From Sphingorhabdus sp. Alg239-R122 (GTDB lineage Bacteria > Pseudomonadota > Alphaproteobacteria > Sphingomonadales > Sphingomonadaceae): 64,000 bases of DNA. Shown here piece by piece: positions 27,056 to 35,014 of the stretch. The DNA is taken from NCBI RefSeq assembly GCF_900537065.1, contig NZ_UNRC01000005.1, positions 62,001-126,000 of the forward strand, given 5' to 3'. The position numbers were made by a program, and so were the translations under genes. Position 1 is the stretch's first letter; each line of letters begins with the position of its first letter. The notes under the pieces were generated by a model. The model worked only from the letters and a program-made list of their open reading frames with translations. It was not told where the DNA came from and searched no databases.

Positions 27056-27259
27056 ATGAGTGTAGCAAAAACAAGTGAAATTATTTCCTCATCCAGCGTG
27101 AGCGTTGAAGATGCCGTAAAGCAGGGCCTGGCGCGTGCTGGCAAGACCATCAAAGGCATCACAAGCGTGTGGGTAAAAGACACCAAGGCGACCGTTGAAA
27201 ACGGCGAGATCGCGGAATGGCGCGTGAACATGGTCATTACGTTCGTCCTGAACGACTAA
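27056..27259 (+). CDS. Dodecin family flavin-binding protein
   Basis: 67 aa, the usual dodecin size. Dodecins assemble into hollow dodecamers that store and buffer riboflavin or FMN. The typical SVEDAVKQGLARAGKTI helix, the VKDTKATVENGEI strand turn and the C-terminal EWRVNMVITFVL strand are present; the flavin-stacking Trp is in the EWRVN segment. AAAGGAGAGAAAC is a strong ribosome binding site. It stands alone between the beta-lactamase and the SRP RNA. Confidence 0.93.
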   Translation: MSVAKTSEIISSSSVSVEDAVKQGLARAGKTIKGITSVWVKDTKATVENGEIAEWRVNMVITFVLND

Positions 27260-27331
27260 TTCTGGAAACGGGCGGCTTGCGGGTATAGTCCATGCAGGAC
27301 TTGCATTTGCCGCAAAGCCACGCCATATGGC

Positions 27332-27428
27332 GCATGGGAGTCGGGTGGACGCAGTGTTCGCCAATCTGGTCAGATCCGGAAGGAAGCAGCCACAACGATT
27401 TTTCTGCGGGTCGCCCGGCTCCTACCAC
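27332..27428 (+). ncRNA. ffs: Signal recognition particle RNA, small bacterial (4.5S) type
   Basis: The conserved Ffh-binding domain is present as GGTCAGATCCGGAAGGAAGC inside a long hairpin, with the GGAA-type tetraloop at its tip. The outer arms pair: GGGAG(T)CGGG ... GCAG at 27336-27354 with CTGC ... CCCGGCTCC near 27402-27423. The ends are estimated from pairing and could be off by a few bases. Location just before dnaX is common in bacteria. Confidence 0.93.
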
Positions 27429-27441
27429 ATCTAATGCAATG

Positions 27442-27468
27442 AAAACCCCCGCTTGTCCGGGGGTTTTT
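27442..27468 (+). terminator. Intrinsic terminator of the SRP RNA
   Basis: A perfect 10-bp stem, AAAACCCCCG (27442-27451) with CGGGGGTTTT (27458-27467), has a 6-nt loop and ends in five T. It stands 14 bp after the SRP RNA and isolates it from dnaX. Confidence 0.95.
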
Positions 27469-27545
27469 CATATGTAGCGCGATGGCGCTGTGGATATGTC
27501 ACAATCTGTTTCGACAAAAAGGCAATAAGCGCCTAAACTGTTTCC

Positions 27546-29405
27546 ATGGCTGATTCCCCAGAAAAAGATCTGATAAGCGATAATGAAGCGAAGCCCGTAC
27601 GTGACAGCGCAGAGGGCAGTTCAGGCGATATGCCTTCGCTTGGTATGGATATGCCTGCGCTGGATATTCCTGACGCATCATCATCTGCGTATGCAACTGA
27701 ACCGAAAGCAGAAATGCCTGTTGCCAAAAATCCTGTAGCCCCAAATACCGATGACAATGCTTACCGGGTTCTGGCACGTAAATACCGGCCGCAGACTTTT
27801 TCAGAGTTGATCGGGCAGGATGCGATGGTGCAAACGCTTGGCAACGCTATAAAACGCGACCGGCTGGCACATGCATTCCTGATGACCGGCGTGCGCGGGG
27901 TTGGCAAGACATCAACTGCGCGCCTGATTGCCAAGGCGCTTAACTGTATCGGCACGGATGGTGAAGGTGGTCCGACCATCGATCCATGCGGCCAGTGTGA
28001 GCCATGCACTGCGATTGCAGAGGGGCGTCATATTGACGTTATCGAAATGGATGCCGCGAGCCATACCGGCGTTGATGATGTCCGCGAGATTATTGAGGCA
28101 GTGCGCTATGCCGCCGTGTCGGCGCGTTACAAAATCTACATTATCGACGAAGTTCACATGTTGTCCAAAAACGCATTTAATGCACTTTTGAAAACACTGG
28201 AAGAGCCGCCTGCACATGTGAAATTCCTGTTCGCTACCACGGAAGTCAACAAGGTTCCGATCACTGTATTGTCGCGCTGCCAGCGTTTCGACCTGAAACG
28301 CATTACGGCAGACATGCTTGCCAGCCATTTTGCAAAAATCTGCGTGGCTGAGGGCGTGGAAGCTGAGGCGGATGCGCTAGGCATGATCGCACAGGCCGCA
28401 GAGGGTTCTGTGCGTGACGGCCTGTCGATCCTCGATCAGGCGATAGCCCATGCCGATATGCAAAGCGATGGCGAAAACACGCAGGTTACCACGCTGCAGG
28501 TGCGTGACATGCTCGGCCTATCGGACCGTGGTGCGGTGCGGCGGTTGCTCGGTCATATATTGGAGGGTGATGCGAAAAAAACGCTTGCCGCAATGGATGA
28601 ACAGCATGTGCTGGGCGTTGAACCGCTGGCACTCGTGCGTGCACTGATGGATTATGTGCACCAGCTGACCCTAGCCAAGATCAAGCCACTGGATCAGGTC
28701 ACGATGAGTGAAAATGAGCGAGCGCAACTCAATGATTGGGCGGCACGGCTCACGCATCCGCAGCTGCACCGTCTGTGGCAATTACTTTTGAAAGGGCATG
28801 ACGAGGTGCAGCGTGCGCCCATGCCTGCACAGGCATGCCAGATGGCATTGCTACGCCTGCTTCATGCCACCAATATGCCCGATCCCGGTAAGTTGATAAA
28901 GGATCTGGCTGAAGGCAAGGCTGTACCCACCCAAAGCGCGCAGCAGGATCATTCTGCACCAGATGGTGATGCACAAGGTACCGCCGCGCAGCAGAACAAA
29001 AATCCGCATGCCGGTGTGCCGGATAATTTTGCGGATTTTGTGGAGTGGCTTGACCGTACCGGAAACCTCACACTCGCGCAGATACTGCATGACCGTATTC
29101 GTGTGGTGGAATATGAGCCGGGCAGGCTCATTTACCAGACAGCGACTGATTTCACCCAGGATTTCGCACCGCAGCTACGTGATGCACTGCTGCAGCTGAC
29201 GGAGCAGCGCTGGCAGATTGAAATAGGCGAGGGGGAAGCTCAGATAAGCCTGATGGAACAGGCCGAGGCGCGAAAACAGGCGGCACGGGCAGAGCTTGAA
29301 AGTTCGCCAATGGTGAAGGCAGCCAAAGCGGCTTTTCCGGACGCGGAATTACTGGATAATGATGCCGTGCAGCGCGGCAATGGACAATGGAGCAAAAGCG
29401 CATGA
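27546..29405 (+). CDS. dnaX: DNA polymerase III subunit gamma/tau
   Basis: 619-residue clamp-loader ATPase. About 75 residues of acidic, Asp/Ala/Pro/Met-rich low-complexity sequence precede the usual start of the fold (YRVLARKYRPQTF). Then Walker A GVRGVGKTSTA, a four-Cys zinc module (C in LNCIG, and CGQCEPC), the Walker B region IYIIDEVHMLS and sensor LSRCQRF. Domain III and a tau-like C-terminal region follow. The extension is part of the only plausible start (ATG 27546). A 7-A run at 28575 could allow slippage, but the alternative frame would stop too early to make a useful gamma. It overlaps ybaB by 4 nt; the recR gene usual in this context is missing. Confidence 0.96.
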   Translation: MADSPEKDLISDNEAKPVRDSAEGSSGDMPSLGMDMPALDIPDASSSAYATEPKAEMPVAKNPVAPNTDDNAYRVLARKYRPQTFSELIGQDAMVQTLGNAIKRDRLAHAFLMTGVRGVGKTSTARLIAKALNCIGTDGEGGPTIDPCGQCEPCTAIAEGRHIDVIEMDAASHTGVDDVREIIEAVRYAAVSARYKIYIIDEVHMLSKNAFNALLKTLEEPPAHVKFLFATTEVNKVPITVLSRCQRFDLKRITADMLASHFAKICVAEGVEAEADALGMIAQAAEGSVRDGLSILDQAIAHADMQSDGENTQVTTLQVRDMLGLSDRGAVRRLLGHILEGDAKKTLAAMDEQHVLGVEPLALVRALMDYVHQLTLAKIKPLDQVTMSENERAQLNDWAARLTHPQLHRLWQLLLKGHDEVQRAPMPAQACQMALLRLLHATNMPDPGKLIKDLAEGKAVPTQSAQQDHSAPDGDAQGTAAQQNKNPHAGVPDNFADFVEWLDRTGNLTLAQILHDRIRVVEYEPGRLIYQTATDFTQDFAPQLRDALLQLTEQRWQIEIGEGEAQISLMEQAEARKQAARAELESSPMVKAAKAAFPDAELLDNDAVQRGNGQWSKSA

Positions 29406-29737
29406 AGAGCATGGAAGAAATGATGAAAGCGGCACAGGAAGCCGCACAAACTGTGCAGAAACAGATGCAGGAAGCACAGACCAAGCTGGAGGCTATTGAA
29501 GTGGAAGGCGTGGCCGGTGGCGGTTTGGTCAAGGTGCGCGCAACCGCCAAGGGCCGGGTGATTGGTATCAATATTGATGAAAGCCTGTTGGTGGCCTCTG
29601 AGAAGCAGATTACTGAAGATCTGGTGGCGGCGGCATTCAACGATGCGCGTGCCAAAGCGGACAAGGCGAGCGAGGCTGAGATGGGCAAAATGTCTGGCGG
29701 GCTTAACTTGCCCGAAGGCTTTAAAATGCCATTCTGA
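29402..29737 (+). CDS. ybaB: YbaB/EbfC family nucleoid-associated protein
   Basis: 111 aa, a small DNA-binding dimer thought to organise the nucleoid. The N-terminal helix is long and Gln/Glu/Met-rich, followed by the conserved VEGVAGGGLVKVRATAKG strand region and the C-terminal AKADKASEAEM ... LNLPEGFKMPF end typical of the family. The chosen ATG overlaps the dnaX stop (ATGA) and has GGAG 8 nt upstream, within the dnaX end; an ATG five codons earlier is less likely. Confidence 0.95.
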   Translation: MKSMEEMMKAAQEAAQTVQKQMQEAQTKLEAIEVEGVAGGGLVKVRATAKGRVIGINIDESLLVASEKQITEDLVAAAFNDARAKADKASEAEMGKMSGGLNLPEGFKMPF

Positions 29738-29769
29738 CAGGCGGGTCACGGTCCGTTTGCTTAACAATG

Positions 29770-29798
29770 CTTGTTTCGCCTGAAGTGACGCCCATATT
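29770..29798 (+). promoter_or_regulatory. Heat-shock (RpoH-type) promoter candidate for lon
   Basis: CTTGTTT at 29770-29776 and CCCATATT at 29791-29798 are separated by 14 nt, matching the sigma-32 pattern of CTTG-type -35 and CCCAT-type -10. The site lies 62 bp before the lon start. lon is a classical heat-shock gene, so the position fits. Identified by eye only. Confidence 0.6.
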
Positions 29799-29859
29799 CA
29801 TGGTAAGAACCGGCGCGCCTATTCAGGGTGTCCGTCAAAAAAATATGTGAAAGTAGTAT

Positions 29860-32253
29860 ATGAATCAGCAATTTCCTCTTCTTCCACTTCGTGACATTGT
29901 GGTGTTTCCGCAGATGATCGTGCCGCTGTTCGTGGGCCGCGATAAATCCGTTGCGGCGCTCGAGGCAGCGATGAATGCGGATAAGGAAATCTATCTGGTA
30001 TCGCAGCTGGACCCTGCCTGTGATGACCCGGTGCGTGATGACCTGTATGACATGGGCGTAGTGGCAACGGTTTTGCAGATGCTGAAACTGCCAGACGGCA
30101 CGGTACGTGTGCTTGTTGAAGGCAAGGAACGGGCAAATCTGACGGGACTTGAGGAATCGGGCGACCTGGTGATGGCCAGTGTTCAGGTAGTCGCACCGGT
30201 ATCCGTTGGCGGGACCGAGGTATCTGCGCTTATGCGTTCTGTAGTTGATCAGTTTGAGCAATATTCGAAACTGAACAAGAAAATGCCTGCCGAAACTGCG
30301 GTGCAGATGGCGGAAATCGACGATGCTGCGCAACTTGCCGATGCGGTTGCAGCCAGCATCAACGTGAAGGTTTCTGACAAACAGGCGCTGCTGACCGAAA
30401 ATGACCCGGTCAAGCGTCTCGAAATGGTGTTCGGCTTTATGGAAGGCGAGCTTGGCGTTCTGCAGGTCGAAAAGAAAATCCGTGGCCGCGTTAAACGCCA
30501 GATGGAAAAGACGCAGCGCGAATATTACTTGAACGAACAGATGAAAGCGATTCAGTCTGAACTGGGCGGCGGCGAAGGCGAGGGCGATGAAATGTCCGAG
30601 CTGACCGAGAAGATAGAAAAGACAAAACTGTCCAAAGAGGCGAAGACCAAAGCCAATGCCGAACTTAAAAAACTGCGCGGCATGCAGCCCATGTCGGCGG
30701 AAGCCACAGTGGTGCGCAACTATCTCGATACGTTGCTTGGCCTGCCATGGGGCAAAAAGTCAAAGTTGAAAAAAGATATCAAGAAAGCGGAAAAAGTGCT
30801 CGATGCCGATCACTTCGCGCTTGAGAAAGTCAAAGAACGCATCATTGAATATCTGGCGGTGCAGACACGTACCAACAAGCTGAAAGGACCGATCCTGTGT
30901 CTGGTCGGGCCTCCAGGTGTGGGTAAGACTTCGCTGGGTCGCTCGATTGCCAAGGCAACAGGCCGCGAATTTGTACGCCAGTCGCTGGGCGGCGTGCGCG
31001 ATGAAGCCGAGATACGCGGCCATCGCCGCACCTATATCGGTTCGATGCCTGGCAAGATTGTCAGCAATCTGAAAAAAGCGGGTTCCGCCAATCCGCTGTT
31101 CCTGCTCGACGAAATTGACAAGCTGGGGCAGGATTTTCGCGGCGACCCGGCTTCGGCACTTCTTGAAGTGCTCGACCCGGAACAGAATGATAAGTTTCAG
31201 GACCATTATCTAGAAATCGATATTGACCTGAGCGACGTGATGTTTGTGACTACGGCCAATTCGCTCAACTTGCCGCAACCTTTGCTCGACCGGATGGAGA
31301 TCATCCGATTGGAAGGCTATACCGAGGATGAGAAGGTCGAAATTGCCAAACGGCACCTGATCGAAAAACAGGTGGATGCGCATGGCCTTAAAGAAGGTGA
31401 ATTTACCCTTGAGGATGATGCGTTACGTGACCTGATCCGCTATTATACGCGTGAAGCCGGTGTGCGTACGCTGGAGCGTGAAATTGCGCGCCTGGCACGT
31501 AAGTCACTACGTAAAATTCTGGAAGGTGAAGCCGAAAGTATCACCATTACAACGGACAATCTTTCCGATTTTGCCGGTGTGCGCAAATTCCGCCACGGCA
31601 TGGGTGATGAGGAAAACCAGATTGGCGCAGTGACCGGTCTTGCATGGACTGAAGTCGGCGGTGAACTGCTAACTATTGAATCTGTGACGGTGCTGGGCAA
31701 AGGCCAGATCAAGACCACCGGCAAGCTGGGTGAGGTCATGAATGAATCCATCCAGGCCGCGTTCTCGTTCGTGCGCGCCCGTGCGCCTTCCTATGGCATC
31801 AAACCCAGCATTTTTGCGCGCAAAGATATCCATATCCACCTGCCCGAAGGCGCTGTGCCCAAGGACGGTCCGTCCGCAGGTGTGGGCATGGTGACTTCCA
31901 TTGTTTCCACGCTGACCGGTATTGCCGTGCGCAGCGATGTCGCGATGACAGGTGAAGTCACATTGCGGGGGCGCGTGCTGCCAATTGGTGGATTAAAAGA
32001 GAAATTGCTGGCAGCGTTGCGCGGCGGCATTTCCAAAGTGCTGATCCCGGCGGAAAATGAGAAAGATCTTGCCGAAATTCCGGACAACATCAAAGAGGGT
32101 CTGGAAATCGTTCCCGTAAGCCATGTTGATGAAGTGCTGACTCATGCGCTGGCGGACAAGGTTTCCCCGATTGACTGGACCGATGCGGACGAACTGGCGG
32201 CGCAGCCAGGCGCACCTGGACAGTCGCCAGCAGGTGGGCCGGTGGCACATTAA
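29860..32253 (+). CDS. lon: ATP-dependent protease La (Lon)
   Basis: 797-residue AAA+ serine protease of the cytoplasm that degrades misfolded and regulatory proteins as a hexamer. The N-terminal substrate domain begins LLPLRDIVVFPQMIVPLFVGR, followed by a coiled-coil region, Walker A GPPGVGKTSLG, LFLLDEIDK as Walker B, and the C-terminal protease domain. The catalytic dyad is Ser672 (KDGPSAGVG) and Lys715 (GGLKEKLL), with the expected spacing of 43. The C-terminal tail is Gly/Ala/Pro-rich. It is preceded by a heat-shock-like promoter and followed by hupB, a lon-hupB order seen in many proteobacteria. Confidence 0.97.
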   Translation: MNQQFPLLPLRDIVVFPQMIVPLFVGRDKSVAALEAAMNADKEIYLVSQLDPACDDPVRDDLYDMGVVATVLQMLKLPDGTVRVLVEGKERANLTGLEESGDLVMASVQVVAPVSVGGTEVSALMRSVVDQFEQYSKLNKKMPAETAVQMAEIDDAAQLADAVAASINVKVSDKQALLTENDPVKRLEMVFGFMEGELGVLQVEKKIRGRVKRQMEKTQREYYLNEQMKAIQSELGGGEGEGDEMSELTEKIEKTKLSKEAKTKANAELKKLRGMQPMSAEATVVRNYLDTLLGLPWGKKSKLKKDIKKAEKVLDADHFALEKVKERIIEYLAVQTRTNKLKGPILCLVGPPGVGKTSLGRSIAKATGREFVRQSLGGVRDEAEIRGHRRTYIGSMPGKIVSNLKKAGSANPLFLLDEIDKLGQDFRGDPASALLEVLDPEQNDKFQDHYLEIDIDLSDVMFVTTANSLNLPQPLLDRMEIIRLEGYTEDEKVEIAKRHLIEKQVDAHGLKEGEFTLEDDALRDLIRYYTREAGVRTLEREIARLARKSLRKILEGEAESITITTDNLSDFAGVRKFRHGMGDEENQIGAVTGLAWTEVGGELLTIESVTVLGKGQIKTTGKLGEVMNESIQAAFSFVRARAPSYGIKPSIFARKDIHIHLPEGAVPKDGPSAGVGMVTSIVSTLTGIAVRSDVAMTGEVTLRGRVLPIGGLKEKLLAALRGGISKVLIPAENEKDLAEIPDNIKEGLEIVPVSHVDEVLTHALADKVSPIDWTDADELAAQPGAPGQSPAGGPVAH

Positions 32254-32568
32254 ACCATTATGGTGTGCGAAACATTATATCGGATAGTGTTTTTATCGGG
32301 TGTAATTGTTTCACATGTCAGTACATATCGCACGAGCGACTCATGCTAACATGCCTTTGTCATAGCCGCGCTTTTCTGCAGAAAACAGCGTTCTGGTGGC
32401 GGGTAATGCCTGTCAATTGTATAAAAACGCACAATTCGTCGTAAAAACTGCTGAAAACCGCCAAAAATCCGGGTTTTCCCCTTTACAGCAGGTAATTATT
32501 GGTCCTTATTCTTTCTCAGCCAAAGCGGCGATTCTATTATTACAATTATAATCAGGGGTTCCTAAGGT
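32254..32568. other. Intergenic region lon-hupB (315 bp), no gene seen
   Basis: AT-rich non-coding stretch that probably contains the hupB promoter. Features visible: a 14-bp perfect palindrome TTTTCTGCAGAAAA (32372-32385), an inverted repeat AATTGT-N10-ACAATT (32415-32436), and TATAAT at 32547-32552 only 16 bp before the hupB ATG and without a -35 match, so probably not the main promoter. There is no convincing terminator directly after lon. No open frame with a ribosome binding site was found. Confidence 0.6.
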
Positions 32569-32844
32569 ATGAACAAGAACGAACTTATCAGCTCAGTCGC
32601 GGATCACAGCGGCCTCAGCAAAGCAGACGCAGGCAAAGCAGTGGAAGCTGTATTTGACACAGTAACAAGTGAACTCAGCAAGGGCGGTGAAGTCCGTCTC
32701 GTTGGCTTCGGCACATTCTCTACAGCGCAGCGTAAAGCCTCAACAGGCCGCAACCCGCGCACAGGCGAACCAATGACAATTAAAGCCTCTACACAGCCTA
32801 AATTCAAAGCTGGTAAAGGTCTGAAAGACGCCGTTAACAAGTAA
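32569..32844 (+). CDS. hupB: DNA-binding protein HU
   Basis: 91-residue histone-like protein that bends and compacts DNA as a dimer. It starts MNKNELISSVADHSGLSKA, contains the beta-arm region with the conserved GFGTFS and GRNPRTGEPM elements, and ends FKAGKGLKDAVN, all characteristic. TAAGG precedes the ATG. Transcription should stop at the strong terminator 9 bp after the stop codon. Confidence 0.97.
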   Translation: MNKNELISSVADHSGLSKADAGKAVEAVFDTVTSELSKGGEVRLVGFGTFSTAQRKASTGRNPRTGEPMTIKASTQPKFKAGKGLKDAVNK

Positions 32845-32853
32845 GAAATATAG

Positions 32854-32881
32854 GGGAGCAGGTAAGCCTGCTCCCTTTTTT
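32854..32881 (+). terminator. Intrinsic terminator of hupB
   Basis: A perfect 9-bp stem GGGAGCAGG (32854-32862) / CCTGCTCCC (32867-32875) with loop TAAG is followed by six T. Confidence 0.95.
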
Positions 32882-32920
32882 CTTGTCGCAGCTTTGTAAA
32901 CAGCTTTTTCGAGCTAAGAT

Positions 32921-32955
32921 AAAGGGAGCAGGATCCATTGGATCCGCTCCCTTTT
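32921..32955. terminator. Second, bidirectional terminator sharing the hupB terminator arms
   Basis: AAAGGGAGC-A-GGATCC, loop ATT, then GGATCC-GCTCCC-TTTT form a 12-bp GC-rich stem with one bulged A, extended by A-T pairs on both sides. It repeats the GGGAGCAGG / GCTCCC arms of the terminator 60 bp upstream. The flanking A and T tracts allow it to stop the opposing lipoprotein gene as well. Confidence 0.8.
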
Positions 32956-33032
32956 ATTCATCCTATCACTTACGCATGTATTATCGCCAGCCGGCAGCCG
33001 AGGTTGCATGGATATAGCTGTTGCAAGTCCGC

Positions 33033-33890
33033 TTATTGTGACAGGCGTAGCAATGTTTCCGGCGCGTTTTCGGTGCGCGGGGTAATGGTCCAGCTAAGCA
33101 CGCGTTTGTCACCGCTGACGCTGGGACCTTCTTCTGTATTATTGGTCAGTATTTCCGCATTGGTGGTGACGGTAAAAACGCCGTCTGGCATCGGGATGGT
33201 GGGGACTTTGCTGTCTTCACTGTCCGCGGCTTTTTCATCCTTGCTCATCATGGCGGCAAATCCCATCATGCCTGACATGCCGCCGGACTGTTCCTTGGTA
33301 GCAAAACCGGGTGCATCGATACGTACAGTGCCATCATTACGAACAATGGCGATAACAAATGGTGTTATGCCCTGCATTTTTTCGAGCACGGGGAACTGGA
33401 AGTTACGGTCCATTTGACCACGCATTTCATAAGAAATATCAAAAACGCCTTCGCCGCGATGTACGACTGATTTCCAACCCTTTTGCTTCGCCATCCGCTT
33501 CACATATTCATCAACAGCATCGGGATCGGAAGGATCAAGGTCGCCCATCATTTGTTTCATCATTTCCGTGCTGCGGGCTTTTTCCTGCGCGCGCTCTGCG
33601 GCTTTTTCTTCCCATTCGGCGCGTTGCTCCGTAATTTCGTTACCGCTACATTCGCGCGGATCATAGTCATCGGTGTAACATTCAGCTTCAAACTCGTCCT
33701 TATCCGCCTTGGCCGCCATGTCCATGATGCTGCTCATGCCGAGCATGAAAATTTCACCATCATAGGTGAAGGTAAATGAGCCATCACGGTCGATATCCAG
33801 GTTGGATGTGAACTTGCCCGGTGTCAGTAGGCATGCCGTCAGCAGTAATGGCGCTGCAAGTACAGCAATCACGCCTAAAATCTTACGCAT
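33033..33890 (-). CDS. Lipoprotein of unknown function
   Basis: 285 aa with a clear lipoprotein signal: MRKILGVIAVLAAPLLLTAC, lipobox LTAC. The mature part begins with beta-strand-like sequence (SNLDIDRDGSFTFTYDGEI), then a highly charged Glu/Lys/Ala helical stretch with a paired-Cys segment (CYTDDYDPREC), and a Met/Gly-rich segment (GGMSGMMGFAAMM). It ends in strand-like WTITPRTENAPETL. I do not recognise a catalytic motif. It starts 24 bp after rlmB on the same strand with GGGGAA upstream, so it is probably the second gene of that transcript. Confidence 0.75.
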   Translation of the reverse strand: MRKILGVIAVLAAPLLLTACLLTPGKFTSNLDIDRDGSFTFTYDGEIFMLGMSSIMDMAAKADKDEFEAECYTDDYDPRECSGNEITEQRAEWEEKAAERAQEKARSTEMMKQMMGDLDPSDPDAVDEYVKRMAKQKGWKSVVHRGEGVFDISYEMRGQMDRNFQFPVLEKMQGITPFVIAIVRNDGTVRIDAPGFATKEQSGGMSGMMGFAAMMSKDEKAADSEDSKVPTIPMPDGVFTVTTNAEILTNNTEEGPSVSGDKRVLSWTITPRTENAPETLLRLSQ

Positions 33891-33913
33891 GGTTTTCCCC
33901 TTCTAAACTGTTC

Positions 33914-34681
33914 CTATCGTGTCGCGATGGCATATAGCGCAATGGCTGTAGCATTGGATACGTTAAGGCTTTCCATATTTTCCGATATTGGCAGGCGCGC
34001 AAGCTGATCGCAATGGGCTTCAACATTTTGGCGCATGCCTTCGCCTTCTGCGCCCATGACAAGGCAGACCGGACTGCTTTCGGGCAATGTCTCTGCGAGC
34101 AATTCATCAGCATGGCCGGTCAACCCGATACGCCAGTAACCGGCTTCGGCTATTTCCTCCAGTGCGCGAGACAGGTTGACCACGCGCAGCCATGGCAGCG
34201 TTTCCAATGCGCCTGAGGCAGCTTTGGCAATCGTTCCATTTTCGGATGGTGCGTGCCTGTCCTGCGTAATGATGGCCGCGGCATTAAAAGCGGCGGCGGA
34301 TCGGAATATCGCGCCAATATTCTGTGGGTCGGTAACCTGATCAAGTATCACCAGCGTCCGCCCATCCGCTGCATCCAGTACATCGCCCAGATACAGGTCA
34401 GGCAATGGTTCAATTTCCGCCACCAACCCCTGGTGAGGGACATCGCTGGGCACCATGCGCGCCAGATCGGCAGCTTCGGCATAATGTACTTCCAGCCCGT
34501 CCGGGATCACAATCTCGCTAATTGCAGCGTGGGTGCCATATAGCTTACGGATTGTGCGTTCGGGATTATCAAGCGCAGCATAGACCGCGTGTTTGCCCCA
34601 AAACCGGGGTACTTTCAGCCCGCCTTTACCGCCCAGAGTTTTTTTGCCGCGCTGGCGGCCTTTCCATTTATCGCGCTTCAT
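33914..34681 (-). CDS. rlmB: 23S rRNA (guanosine-2'-O)-methyltransferase RlmB-like, TrmH/SPOUT family
   Basis: 255-residue SPOUT methyltransferase that methylates the ribose of a guanosine in the 23S rRNA peptidyl-transferase loop (G2251 in E. coli). A short basic, Gly-rich N-terminus (KWKGRQRGKKTLGGKG) precedes the substrate-binding domain GKHAVYAALDNPERTI. SPOUT motifs are DQVTDPQNIGAIFRSA, VMGAEGEGM and SLNVSNATAIALY, forming the trefoil knot. It is divergent from tRNA-Tyr. Specificity among TrmH-family substrates is inferred from overall similarity. Confidence 0.9.
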   Translation of the reverse strand: MKRDKWKGRQRGKKTLGGKGGLKVPRFWGKHAVYAALDNPERTIRKLYGTHAAISEIVIPDGLEVHYAEAADLARMVPSDVPHQGLVAEIEPLPDLYLGDVLDAADGRTLVILDQVTDPQNIGAIFRSAAAFNAAAIITQDRHAPSENGTIAKAASGALETLPWLRVVNLSRALEEIAEAGYWRIGLTGHADELLAETLPESSPVCLVMGAEGEGMRQNVEAHCDQLARLPISENMESLNVSNATAIALYAIATR

Positions 34682-34807
34682 CGCTTCTTATCCGTACTTT
34701 CCACTAAAAATTATATTTTCATGGCGCTTTTCACCCAGAAAGCATTGACAGGCAAGCTCTCATTCGCCATTGAGCCGCCTTCGTGATGTGAATTATACAT
34801 CACCGAT

Positions 34808-34893
34808 GGACAGGTGGCCGAGTGGTTAAAGGCAGCAGACTGTAAATCTGCCCGCGCAAGCGTACATAGGTTCGAATCCTATCCTGTCCACCA
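34808..34893 (+). tRNA. tRNA-Tyr(GTA)
   Basis: Class II tRNA. The acceptor stem is GGACAGG (34808-34814) with CCTGTCC (34883-34889), then A and an encoded CCA. The anticodon stem GCAGA/TCTGC encloses CTGTAAA, giving anticodon GTA at 34842-34844. The T-loop GGTTCGAATCC is intact. Its 3' end is repeated 103 bp downstream. Confidence 0.97.
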
Positions 34894-34967
34894 CCCTTTC
34901 AGCTTTGTGTAACACTGCAGGCATTGCGCCTGGTTGAGGTGTAGTACGAACCTATGAGTCTTTGTCT

Positions 34968-34992
34968 ATTTTGATCGGCAAGCGATCAAAAT
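34968..34992. repeat. Inverted repeat next to the duplicated tRNA-Tyr end
   Basis: A perfect 9-bp inverted repeat, ATTTTGATC (34968-34976) and GATCAAAAT (34984-34992), with a 7-nt spacer. It abuts the second copy of the tRNA 3' sequence and could be a protein-binding arm of an old attachment site. Confidence 0.6.
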
Positions 34993-35013
34993 GGTTCGAA
35001 CCCTATCCTGTCC
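34993..35013 (+). repeat. Duplicate of tRNA-Tyr 3' end (attachment-site-like direct repeat)
   Basis: 21 bases match the tRNA-Tyr segment 34869-34889 with one difference (T to C). The copy covers the T-arm to the acceptor stem but not the rest of the tRNA, the usual footprint left by an integrative element. No integrase lies between or near, and only about 100 bp separates the copies. Confidence 0.6.
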
Positions 35014-35014
35014 G

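Noticed and set aside
27292-27477. 61-aa open frame over the SRP RNA
   Set aside because: It is made of the structured RNA gene and its terminator and has no ribosome binding site.
28575-28581. Seven-A run in dnaX as a possible gamma frameshift or slippage site
   Set aside because: The -1 frame stops within about eight codons, cutting the protein inside domain III, earlier than a functional gamma would end; no typical slippery heptamer phase or stem was found.
32547-32552. TATAAT before hupB as a sigma-70 -10 element
   Set aside because: It lies only 16 bp before the start codon and no -35 match is found at 16-18 bp upstream; probably chance in AT-rich sequence.
34993-35013. Second tRNA-Tyr gene
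   Set aside because: Only the T-arm and 3' acceptor strand are repeated; no D-arm, anticodon or 5' acceptor strand is present.
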